A stretch of DNA of 64,000 bases from Tyto alba. Lineage: Eukaryota; Chordata; Aves; Strigiformes; Tytonidae. Location of the stretch: positions 4,978,501 through 5,042,500 of the forward strand of contig NW_024881313.1 in NCBI RefSeq assembly GCF_018691265.1, in the 5' to 3' direction. How positions within the stretch are numbered: position 1 is the first letter of the stretch; each line of letters starts with the position of its first letter. Position numbers and translations under genes: made by a program. The notes below the pieces were generated by a model, which saw only the letters and a program-made list of their open reading frames with translations, made no database searches and was not told the DNA's origin. Shown piece by piece: positions 1 to 12,140 of the stretch.

Positions 1-838
1 TCTGGCTTCTGCTTCACCATGGAAGAGTATTTCAAGTATGCAGTGAACACTTGAGGTTTTTAGTTTTAATGGAAATCTCATGGCACTGGCAAGAGAATTG
101 GAAGACTGACAAACTTTTGACAGGCTGAGCAGTTGGGTCATCTTGTAGGACTTGGTGGATAAAGAGATGAATAGTTCCCCCATGCTCCCCAAGCATCTAA
201 AGTTAGGCATTTAGATCTTTAATGTGGTTTTAATCCTTGGAATTACGGTTTTGGCAAAATAAAATAACTTGTCCTGGTAGAGACAGTATTCTTAAAGCTA
301 ACAGGGTGGTCCATCCTCTTTAAAATGTCTGCTTAAATATTGTTATCTGGAAAATCTCTGTGTCACTTTCCTCTTAGGACGTCCATTGAACTCAAACATT
401 AATAATGTGGAATAAACATTTCATTACTACAACTTGTTAGGCCCAGTGCTGTCAGGTAGGATTGCAACCCAATTATTATATTCATATAATAAATTCCATG
501 GAGTGATTCATTTACCTTTAGTGTTCTTAAATCTGTTATGGTTCTATATTTGTCACAATATTAGATATCAGACCCATGTGTTTTGCAGACCTCTGGAACC
601 ATTTTTTTTTTTTTTAAAAGATTTTTTTTTTTCCTCTCCTTGCTTTCCACTGAGACTAAGCAGGTAGCTCAGGTACATAGCAGGAGGCGTGAACAGGCAT
701 AGAGCCATAACACATAGAGTCACCTACAGCTTCTCTTTGCCTCAGAGCAAGCAGCACTGCAATGTTCCAGACTTTCTGGTACTCTGCAACACAGGACATA
801 ATTTGACCAACAGTTACTTAGAAAATATATGCTTGGGG

Positions 839-869
<31 letters not shown>

Positions 870-3111
870 TAGGAGATAAGAGGGGAGTGAAAGGTAACAA
901 TCTAGGTGAAATTCAACCCAGAGTAAAATGCTGTAGGCATCACGTAAGCCTTATAAGAAAGATTTACTGTAGAAATTATCTATTCACAAGATTTTATTTC
1001 CCATCCATAAAGCATCAGGAGAAAGCAGTGCAGTGCCTCTGTTGCTTGAATTTATCACAAACCGGTGCTACTGTATGCAGAATGGTGCCAACACCAACTT
1101 TTGCAGGTATCCAGCTGCAGAAAGTTACCCGAGGCTGAATGGATGCACAGCAGAGAGGTCCCTGACCCACGTGCATTGCCAGGGCTCTCGAGGCCCTAAC
1201 GCCCGGCAGGCAGGGGGGTGCAGGAAGGCTGGGATGGCAGCGCTGGGCTGAGCTGCCCGGCTGTCCTACTGTTGGGCGTGGGCCCAGGGAAGAGGGAATT
1301 GCATATCCCCCCCCACTGCTCTGTGCTTTGCCTGCACTGTGTCCAAATGCTTGGGCAAGCAACGAATATGGCCTAGAGCAGACTTTCCATTACAGGGCGA
1401 ATCTGGAAGCTGTTCTGCTCTGTAGTTAATCCTCACTGGGATTAGCTGCCTCATCACTATTTTCCATGTAACCGTGACAGGGAGATTTCACTATGGCCTT
1501 TTATCATCCATACACACCAAAGAGGATTTGAGTTCTGGCAGTCGTCATTATTTCAGTCAGTAAAAATAGAAGCATTGCTTAACTATTTCATCAGATTTTT
1601 ATTTTATTTCCCACTACGACTTATACAGTAAAACTTTATTGTAACATATTGTAACTTAAGGTATATAGCTCTCCTATCAACATCTGTATTCTGATTTGTA
1701 GTCCAATAAGCTTTCTCGCTGCAGATTTCATGTGTACAGTTGTGTTGAGGTGTAATATATCACTGCAGCATTTTTAAACTCAGAGCAATAATGTATTCAA
1801 TTAGGTTGGAAATAAACCATCTAGTTTTCCTTACAATAAATCTTTTACTAAGCCCTCTACATCACATGTTCAACAAGGAAATAATACATGTCATTCAGAC
1901 TAAGGGTTATTGTAGACTGCTGAGGGAAACATGAAATTCTGGAGGTTTCATCAGTCCTGTGAAATCCTGCAACATGGTAAGTGTACAAATTAGAAAGGGA
2001 TGTAATATGTGACTACTGACACCTCTTGGGATATTCTTTGAGACCATATTTACTGTTATGATCAGTAGGTTCATTTAAGCTGCAGGAGTTGAAAAGTAAT
2101 ACTAAAGTCGAGTGAAAACACCTCTGAGTTCATTAGATGTGGTTGTAATTCAAACTCAGAAGGCATTTCTTTTCTTGCCTGTCATTCTTCATATTACTGG
2201 AAATATAGTGCTTGAGCTCCTAATAAAAGCATTATACATGATCACATATCTACAGTCCCTGCAAAACACGTTTACACCTCGACATCTGTAACAGTGCCAC
2301 AGTCTGAGCAGCACCCTAATTCACCCCAGATGTCTCTTTAAAGGAAATACTGTAGTAGGGCTACTGTTCATAATATTTTTCTGAGCATTGCCTTTATTAC
2401 TTTGAAAGACTTTGATTTTTCAAGTGTCACAGACATCTGCAGTCACTTTTTTTTTTTTTTTTTTTCCTGTGGAGGGAAAAGCTATATCATGTGTTTAAAT
2501 ATGAATAGAGATTTTGGTAATATTCACCCCTGGAAACGCCAATTGTTGACTATACATCAACCCCTACCCATCAGCCGCATTATACAACAAGGATTTCATT
2601 ATATGCAGTCTCTGTGCAGCAGAGCACACGCTCATGCCAGCATTGTATCAGCTATTGCTTCAAGCGCTCTCAGAGAGTGGCGTGCCAGAGCTCTTTATCC
2701 ACACTTCAGTCAGCATTTTGCCGGCTCAGAAGTGTGCCAGATGGTCTGCAGTGCTTGGTGATGCTCGCTTCACAGCCAGGGCTGTGGTGAATGAGACTCC
2801 ATGAGGACGGGTCCCCAAACAACTCTCTCCCTTTCAGATAGGGTGGTGTGGATGAGGGGCTCAGCAGCTGTCCCAGCATTGCTGTAAGGAGGGAGACAAG
2901 GCAAACTGAACTGCAGGGATCCACAGTACTAGAAGCACTGAGAAGAGCCTGCACCAAAGCATGATCCCAGAGAAGGGTTTTCCCAGGTCCAGAGTTCTAT
3001 AGACGTGCAGTTTTCCCCGGCCAAATGTATCCCTACACAAACTCTGACCCATGCTCCCCGTACTTTGGAGTCTTACCCCAGAGTCCATAAGGACAATGGT
3101 CAAACTATGGC
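1..3111. other. Intergenic AT-rich DNA, no gene seen
   Basis: No open frame here is longer than about 150 codons or resembles a protein I know. The longest translates through an A29 run (839-867) and is not credible. A T19 run lies at 2447-2465. A mildly GC-richer patch at about 1130-1300 has a few CpGs but no promoter-like motif cluster. Confidence 0.7.
839..867 (+). repeat. A29 homopolymer
   Basis: An uninterrupted run of 29 A in the left intergenic region. The sequence before it is not a recognisable processed gene copy, so it is listed as a simple repeat rather than a retroposed tail. Confidence 0.85.
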
Positions 3112-4010
3112 CATCATGGAATCGCAGAATGAGGTTGGGAAGAACCTCTGGAGATCATCTAATCCAACCCTCCTGCTCAGAGCTGGGGTCAGCTGGGGCA
3201 GGTTCTTTAAGACATTGGCCAGTCGAGTTTTGATTATCTCCAAAGATGGAAACTCTGTGACCTTTCTGTGCAACCCGTTCTAGTTTGATCACCTTAAGCC
3301 TTCTTCAAGCTGAATAGTCCCAGCTTTCAGTCTCTTGTTTTATATCAGATACTCCAGTCCTTTAATTACCTTCTTGCCCCTTTACTGGACTTGCTCCAGT
3401 ATGCCCATGTCTCTTGTGTACAGAGGAGCCCAGAACTGGACATAGCACTCCAGAAATGGTCTCATCAGTTCTGAGTAGAAGGGAATAAGCACTTCCCTTG
3501 ACCTGCTGGTTACCATCTTCCTAATGCAACTCTGGATGCTGTTGGCTGCCTTTGCCACAAGGGCACATTGCTGGTTCATGTTCAGCTTGGTGTCCACAGG
3601 GACCATGGTCCTTTTCTGCAAAGCTGCTTTCTGGATGCTTGACCCTCAACCTGTGCTGGTGTATGGGATTATTCCTCCCCAGGTGCAGGACTTGGCAGTT
3701 CCTCCTGTTGATGTGCTGGACTTTACACTTCCCCTCTAGCTGGATCCCTTTGTGCCCAGCAGTCCAACCAGTTTTCAGTCTGCCTCACTGTCCGCTTATC
3801 TAGTCTGTACTTCATCAGTTTGTCAGTGGGAATGTTGTGGGAGATAGTGTCAAAAGCCTTCCTAAAGTCAAGATAGACAACATTCTTTACTCTTCCCTCA
3901 CCCACTAAGTTAGTCATCTCATCAGAGAAAGCTACCAGGTTGGTCAGACATAATTGCGCTTTCATAAAACCTTGATAATTAGTCCCAACCACCTTCTTGT
4001 GCTCACAGGT
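3112..4010 (-). mobile_element. CR1 LINE, 3' part, internally deleted and inactive
   Basis: The plus strand shows the reverse complement of a CR1 3' end. It starts near 3112 with a GAATCGCAGAATGAGGTTGG-type terminus, then the characteristic block equivalent to 'GATCATCTAATCCAACCCTC'. On the minus strand an open stretch (about 3723-4000) encodes a degraded reverse transcriptase piece with the YLDFRKAFDTISHN motif, as in CR1 ORF2. Several hundred bases expected in full CR1 between the 3' UTR-proximal region and the RT block are missing near 3720-3770, and the 5' part is absent. This is a typical 5'-truncated dead copy. The 5' boundary is uncertain, because similarity fades after about 3990. Confidence 0.9.
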
Positions 4011-7000
4011 CAGGCTAGACAATGATTGGTCCAAGCAGGAGAAATCCTTCCATAGGTCATCTTTTGCCTTGAACCATCTTACTTCCTTGTGGTATGATGA
4101 CATTGCAGCTTTTGGAAAGAAGAGGTCAAGAATGTGGGCAGTGCAGATGCCCTGGTCCACTGCAGCAGCAGCTCACCTTTTTCTGAATATAGATGGGGAG
4201 GCTAAGACAGCATTTATGGCTGTGAGAGACTTTCCCTAAAGAAAAGCTGATATGTGGTATCTGGGGAGTAACAAAGGCAATTTTTCTACAGTATGCTGTT
4301 GTTGGGCTGAAAGCATAGCACTCCCAGTAAATCCTTTGCATGTGGTGGAACTTTTGATGAAGCAAGTAGGTATGAGGGTGTGGAGGCTGCAGAGCCTGGT
4401 TGGTGTGGTGGTGTGGGCACTTAGTGGGACATGTACTGGCAGAGGTGGACTGCTCTTAGCAGTGGCACCCCTGACTTTGGAGCTGTTGAAATGCTGGTGA
4501 TGCGACTGAGAGGCATTGCAGCTGCTACTCTGAGATCATCTGCCAACCTTTCCTCTCTCGGCCCCAGTCTTCAGCATGAGCGCTTGCAAATTCACTGGTA
4601 CTTTAGGCTAAAGTGTTTGATGGTGTATAACTACTAAATAAATATGCTCATACCTCTTCTGTGCATGCTGTCACAGCTGAGCAACTCAAAACCCAATATT
4701 AACATTTTATTTATTTATTTATCCCCCCCCCCCGAAATTCAGTATTACATTAAGAAAGAATCCAGCCCTGAACACTTCTTGAAGAAAAGTCACACTGATG
4801 TCAATTTGCTGTCAGATAAGGACACCAGAAGATTTCTTCCTCATGCTTCCTCTCTTGTATAGTTTATTTAATGACAGCCCTCCAAAATGTACACAGGGAC
4901 ATCCCACAGTAATGAGAGTGTTCATATGCAAAATATATGTAAAATCAGTCATTGTTTAAATATGAAAGCTGTGACTTCTTTGGGACAAAGAAAAAAGAAA
5001 GGAATTGTATGTATTTAAAACACGTGGCATATTTTTTAATCCTTCCATCCTTATTTTCAACCCTCTTCTCCCACAGTGCCATTAGGCAGCTATGCAGGGC
5101 ACTTGCAAAAGCAGTGTACTTGATGACTTAATGGATAGTTTAAATTTTGTGGAAAAAATTTAGAATAATTCTTCATAGTTCATTTTTTAATTTGAAAAAC
5201 CACAGACATGTGAAAACAAAATTTAACCTCCCATTAAGGAAATACCAAATTGAAACCTTTTCGAATAGATAAAACAGTGAATATGATTGCACCAAAATAT
5301 TGTGGAAGCTGCTCTGTTTTTCTTTTGCAGTGTAACCCCTCACACATAAGTATTTTTAAAATAAGGTAAGGCTCATGCTTTCAATTTCATGGAATACAAT
5401 CCAGTGGGGGAAGACAGAGAGAGGAAACAATCAGGTAGAGAGGTTGAGCTGACAGTGCAGTTTCTTTGCAGAGACAACCACATGTATTCATAAATATTTT
5501 ATAAGTGCAGCTTTCAGACTGGTAAATTTAACTGCCATATTAGTGCAGCTTGCAAGTTTACAACCTGGTCATTTGTGTGTTGTGAATGTCCAGTATTCTG
5601 CAGATGATAACAGTAAAAGGTTTATATTTTGAAGGTTTCTTTCCTGTAGAGTGCTTTCTAGCTGTAAGACTCTTGTGTTATACAGTAGCTGTGCTTCTTG
5701 TATAATACCACAATTCATCAGCTACTAATTCCATTGAAAGATGTCACAAATATACTTTTTATGACCTATTCCATGCTGACCACAAATGGGGCAGAATCTT
5801 TTTGTGTCCAAGAACACCACTGAGTGAGTCATCTCAGGAGAGCTGAAGAAAAAGTTGTATGCTTTTTACATTCAATTATTTTTATTATTAACACTACAGA
5901 GGTTCTAAAATGAAAATGATGAAAATGAATGTTGTGATCAGAACGAATTATGAGCAAAATGATTGCAGCTGACATTCAGAAATGTTATCAAGATCACAAA
6001 TACCCCTACTCAGCATTAAGACTGCTTTCCATAAATCAGTGTTACAATTAGTGGTCATTTGGAGAGCTTAAATATGGTTCAGCAAATGGTGTGGATCTTT
6101 CCACTGATTTGGATAAAGCAGGGAGAGAACAACAAATGGTGTCCTAAAAGGAAGATGACATTGTTAAAGGGCAGACTAGAACTGAAAAAAAAAAAAAAAC
6201 CAAACAAAAAACTATAGGGTCTGGAAATGTGTAAAGAGAAAAAGCCAGCTATACTGGACTTGGTGAGGGTAAATGCCATGATGACCCTATAGAGTAGAGG
6301 TGTTTTGTATTGACTCTCTTTATTTCTTTATTTAGCTTCTGGATTCTGACATTATAATGACAGAAATAAAAAAAAAAAAAGTCAAAGGGAAAGTAATGCA
6401 AAGTAAGAAAGAACGTTCTTCTGGAAATTTCTAACCTGTTGCGAAATTTGATTTGCCCTGATCCTGTATTGAAAATTCTTTTAATCTTTCACAAGGATTA
6501 CACTCTTGGCTGCAAAACCAGACCCATCCCATTAGCTGTCAGGGGAGCATTAAGCCCGTGGCAGAGGATGTGGTTTGATTCAGCTTGTCTTCCCTGCAGC
6601 CTCTACTGATGGCAGTTCTGCAGAGCTTTTGATGAGAACCAAACCTTCTCATCTCTGGCATATTCCTCAAGCAAAACCAAGGATAAATGCTCAGAGCACA
6701 GAAATCCTCCCCAGTGCAGGTATGCACTATGTGCATTTTCCTCTACAACCCAAGGTGAATTTATCCCTGTGGACAAATGCTTCAAAAAAGCTGTCTACCA
6801 ATAGAGCTGATGGCTAGCTTCTTGACTGATTTCTGCCAGAGTCCAATCCTGTCAATACACACCAATCTGATTAATCCTGCAGCAGGTAGCAATTCGGTGC
6901 TTGTTAGGAGGAATTAAAATTCTCAGTGAAATGAACTACATACTAAAAACTTCTTCTTTTTTTGTCTTTTGCATGCACACACCACAATCCTTTGCAGCCA

Positions 7001-10000
7001 GTTACAGCAAAAACCACTCTGGATTTGTTCTTCTATGTGACTTTGGTCTGAAGACTAAGACCCTGTGAAGTGCAGATACTTCTTGTTTTCATTGTTTCTA
7101 ACAAAAAGGATAAAATGCAGTCAAGTGCTTGTTACAGTAACTCAGGAAAACTGCCTTAAAACTGATTGAATCAATTTCCCTTTATCTTGTTACTTCTGAC
7201 CTGAGCAACTTTAAAGAGTTCAAGCCAAGTAACTGCAATCCATGACTCTGACATTATATCCATACATCCCCCTTTTTCTTTCTGTTCCGAAAGTTCTGCT
7301 GCACGTCCCACAGGGCTGAGCCTTCTGAGCAAGAGAGGAGCCACCTGAGAGGGGATCATGCGTTGGAATGTGAAATTCAACCTTTCTCTGTAAGAGTTCC
7401 AAAACTACTTCACCTTCTCACTGCACTGCATGAATCTGTGCTTAATCGTTTGCCTTCTAGGTGTAAGAACAAAAGATTGCTCAACTTACTCAGTGCCTAG
7501 TGTCTTACAAGTGCAATGGAATACAGATGCAAGGAGGCTGTGAGCCCTCCACTAGGTTTTCCATTTACACATAGGTATGTCAAATATTTCCCAAGTGGGT
7601 TGATGAATTTAAAAACCAAAATGGCCCAAAACCAGGTAGGGTATTCTAAGGCACTTCATCATTTTATATGCCTAAACTTTCTAAATGTAGACTTCTTGGT
7701 GTCTACGATACCTGCAAAAATTCCTTCTGTTACTTAAATGAGTATGAAGATACCGCATCTGTACTTTACCATCAGCCTCCAGCTTTCAGAGTAAGTCTTA
7801 CTTCTTTCAAATGTTCCATGAGGTAGGAAGAAAGATTGTTTGTACCTATACTGGAACTTCCCTCTGGCCCTCCCCCCCCAGCTCTTAATTTTTTCTAAAA
7901 CCTCTTTGAAAACCTTTCTGGGTTTGATTTATTTTTCATCCCGGTCCCAGATAGATACAGGCAATAAGCACTATGCCCTCTGCTTGCTCCTTTCCAATCT
8001 TGTATGCACAGTTATTAATCTTCATAATGTTTCTCAGACAGGTCTTTGTTCCCTAATGACTCCAGGCACACCTTTGGGCATACTGGTAGGCAAAAACCCT
8101 GGTGTTTTTCAGGACAGATTTCCCATATTTTAGTTTATGAACAAAGTCTGAATGTTTACTTAGGCACTCATTCAAATCTGGAGCTAGATTTTTAAAAGTA
8201 GCAAGCAATCACTGCCTTCAGTGTTGCATGGTTTAAGACTCATGTTTAGATGTATTTTGGGCACTTAAGATCCTAAGTTTTGTTATAAGTCAATGTCACT
8301 GAAGTTGCCTAAGTCCATTTTTAAAGTGGACTGTCGCTGTGTCAATCATTTAAGCTTAAGATGTGCAGTGAATCAATGCCTGAGTCCTTTTAAAAATGCT
8401 ACAGAAATTGCACAGAATTTAGATTATTATATGCCATGTTGCCAGTCTACAGAGTTCTAATATTTTTTGTTTCAGAAAAATGAATAAAAGGACAATATAC
8501 TTCATGTATTAAAGTGTCAACCTACTAAATGTGCGTTATAACAAAAGCCATACAATTTACAGTAAGATGTGTTACTAAAATCCCATGTATCAGTGCAGCA
8601 TATGACCCTTGGACCGAGTCAGCTAGTTGATTGTATGAATTGGAAAGGTTTCTGTTCCTCCTCTGAATTACAAAATAGTGGTCACTTCCAAAGACAACGA
8701 AAACTGCATCTGGTTATTCAAGATGATTGAAGATGGGATGGACAGTCCACCATTACACAAGAAGTTTATGGTGTTTATTTAAAGAAGATCAAATGAATGA
8801 AGAACAGTTGCCATGGACACAAATACCCTAAGTTTCGCTTCAAAATAATGATTTTGCATCTAGAAGTATAAGTTGTGCTAAATAAAAAACAGATTTAGAC
8901 AAGATTTTGAAACATGGGTCCTTCTAACTCTATTTAAACTGTAATATGGCACGCTGGGTTTTCAGCAATGCAGAACATGCTGTATAGATCCAGACAAAAC
9001 CCTTCTGGATAGTGGACTCTGCTCTTGGTGATTTAAAAAGGGGTAACCATAAAATTAAAATTTTACATTTAAAAAAATATTTTGAATTTGTAATTTCTGG
9101 GGTTTTTTGTTTTTGTTTTTTCCTATTAATCACAAGCCACAGAACAAGCAGGGGAAAACACCACAGAAACATTATTTGCATGTGGACAATGAATCACATT
9201 TAAAGAAATCATTAGCTTGTATATACAGAATTTTGAACCTGTAATTGATGAAAATTTATCGTCCTTAAAATTCTATAAGGACTGAATTTTGACACATAGT
9301 GGTTTGTGATTTCCTTTGCCCAAAAAAGAGAAAAATGACCCTGAATAGTTCTGTTTTTTAAAAACTGCTACAGCATTTGACTTGCATTTTACAGGCATAA
9401 TGAAGCAGATTTTAAACAAAAATAATAACACACTCTCATGAAATATTTCCATGTGCCCTGTGTCTGAGTAAAATCTGTGCCATGAACTCAGTGATCAGCA
9501 AGGCCTATGCCCAGGAAATCGCAGGTTCACAGCTACTTTAGTGTTTGACACCACTGTTCCCTCTCAAATGCACCATTAACTCCCAGGTATTAGAGCAGTT
9601 TAAATCAGGAACTAATTTGTGCCATGCAAAAAGTCATCAGGATTTGTTTTTTTTTGGAATGATTGTAAGGCCAAAAGATAAAACTTCTACATAAAACTAT
9701 ATCTATATCTATATCTATGTATCTCACATTTGAGAAAGAGACTTCAATCTCGTTATGGGAATATGTGGTCAGTGATTGCAGGAGGAAGAGAAGAAACTGA
9801 ATAATTCTAAAAACATAGTTGAAAACACATAAATTATTTAATTAACTTGCATGATATGAAGCAGCTCCTAGCTGCCTTTCAACACTTTGGTGGAAATAAG
9901 GTGCAGAATTCTACATGTGAAGGGGGACTCTCTGCCATTGTTCGAAGTCACCTTTGTGGGGAGGCAGTCACAAGAAACAAAGGTGGCAATTAAAGTCTCA

Positions 10001-12081
10001 TGATATGATCTCAAGGTCTGTGAGAAGCCCTTCTGAACAACAATATTGCATAGCTGCTAGGTCACTTTGTTCCCAGAATTTTTCCTGAGCATCTAGTTGG
10101 CTCCAGCACCAGAATAGGGTAAATGCTGCAGATAAGATCACAGATATCTTACATACTGCTGTTTATATACATACTGTGCTGCCTTATTACAGGTAGATAC
10201 AACTTCTTGATTAGTCAGTGGAAAAAAAAGCCAATATTATTCCTTAGTCCTATTAATTAGAATTAAAGAATGAATTAGTTGAATTTATGAAAGTCTTAAC
10301 CACTACAAGGCGGCTTTCTTTCACTATGTTTCATCTGAACATAATTAATTGGGCAGTATATTAATCAAATTAATATTTGGAAATATTTTTATAATTTTCA
10401 GGCTAACTCTCTCAATTCTTATTATTGTCAACAGTGTGAAGCCCTCAGCTGAAACAAGACGACAGCTGCTCCATGGGCTTTATTTTAGAATTAACAATCA
10501 ACTTTTTTACCTTCCCATTCCTGGAGGTGCAGTAACACTTCCCCTATTACTTCTCAGAGTTTAACTTACTGCTTAGGGTATTCACATTGAAAAGGATTTT
10601 CTCTTGAGAGTAGGTACATAGTCAGCTGGTCAGGTTAGGCCAAGCCAGACAACATCTCATTCAACAAAATACATTCAATATTTCCTATTAATATTTAGAT
10701 ACCACTCATAACTTTATTAATTATTAGTTACACTACCATGCCCTTTCTCTCCATCCTTTATTGCTCAGTAGCCTTCTGCCTTGTGGTTTGTAAGGAAGAT
10801 GACGTACTCATGAAGAAAATTTGCACATTGAAAACACTGCTGAGCAATTTCTTGGGATGCAGTCTTCGTTGCACCTACTGAAATGCCAAGACTCCTATTG
10901 CCTCAATACTTTTCAGTAGTTCACTTTATTAGGCCCCACCTGTGAAGTGAAAAGGAATAAGATTATTGAAGAAGCTTGCTCTTACTTGACAGGTTTCAAG
11001 TACCAGATCTAATTATCATGCCATAAACTGACAATTTCAGAGAATAATCTTCTGATAAATGCTGTGTTAAAGCCAACAGATTAAACGCATTTTCTCATTA
11101 TGCCAATTGGAATGGAAACAATATTTTCCTTGCCATGGGCACATTAGAACATGGTCAGGCAGAAGCTGTAACAAAAACAGGTAGCAATTTTATTATAATT
11201 AAAGAAAATATGTTCAGTTTCAAACATGGAACTGGACAGCAATTCCTGCAGGCAGCTACTATGCACGACGTATCATTTTAACAGAGCCATCTGAGAATAT
11301 GGTGTTCTTGGTGCTATGCATTTGTTTGTACATGTCTGCATATGTACTCAATACTGCCTTTGAACCTTTTTGATTCAAATTCATTAGAAATGAGCAAATG
11401 TTTCACAGGTACTTAAATTATTTAAAAGTTTGTGAAAATGTGAATATGAATAGGAGAGGAGATCCCATAAAATCTGGACAAATATAAGGCTGAAGTGTGA
11501 GTTCAAAAGTTCTAAGACCTAAGAGAATCCACACAGGAGACAGCAGGATCTTTCATACATGCCAGCTTGTGAACAAATCTCCCTCAGAGCTACTAGTCAA
11601 CCACAAGACCAAAACAGTTGTCTTCAGTAGTTCTGGTGCTCATAAAAGTACTCGTTTAGAAATCAGGTGATAAATTCTTTAAAAGAATAGACCAAAGGAA
11701 GCTACCTGCTTGCTCTCCCATACACTCACAAGACCTACATGATCTGGAGGCCCTTGCTTGGTAGCCTCTCCTCTCCAGAGAGGCTACTGGGCTGGCAGGA
11801 CTTACCACATCCTTCAGAGGTGATGTACTCTTTTGAAAGCAATACCCAGTAACACGGATATTCCCCGCAGTGAAAGCAAAACATCACCTTATCTCCTCAA
11901 CTTTCCTCTTTGTTTTAGGAACATCTGGAAGTAAATGCCCAGCTTGACATTGTTATTTATTCTTTTTTTATAGGAAGCTGACAGGTAAAGCTAGAAAGCT
12001 GTGTGATAAAAACACTATGCCTACCAGTACGCCATCCCCACCCATTTCAGACAAATACATGGCATGAAACATGTATCTCTC
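4011..12081. other. Intergenic AT-rich DNA, no gene seen
   Basis: Only short open frames without recognisable products are present. Simple repeats include ATTT units followed by a C11 run (4705-4733), an A15 run (6185-6199) and ATCTAT units (about 9698-9720). No RNA gene or clear transposon was recognised. Conserved non-coding elements could be present but cannot be identified without alignment. Confidence 0.65.
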
Positions 12082-12140
12082 TATGAACTAGATAATCTTC
12101 AAAGGTCCCTTCCAGCCCAAACCATTGCATGATTCTATGC
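12082..12140 (+). mobile_element. CR1 LINE 3' terminal fragment
   Basis: The segment reads GATAATCTTCAAAGGTCCCT, then TCCAGCCCAAACCAT and GATTCTATG. This is the final part of the CR1 3' UTR in sense orientation, ending near the short tandem ATTCTATG tail that CR1 uses instead of poly-A. Only about 60 bases remain, so it is a severely 5'-truncated insertion. Confidence 0.8.

Noticed and set aside
689..1138. 149-codon frame through the A29 run as a processed gene copy
   Set aside because: It translates the homopolymer as polylysine and shows no similarity to a known protein or cDNA-like structure on either side of the run.
3723..4160. 145-codon minus-strand frame as a host gene
   Set aside because: The YLDFRKAFDT motif identifies it as a CR1 reverse transcriptase remnant, not a host protein.
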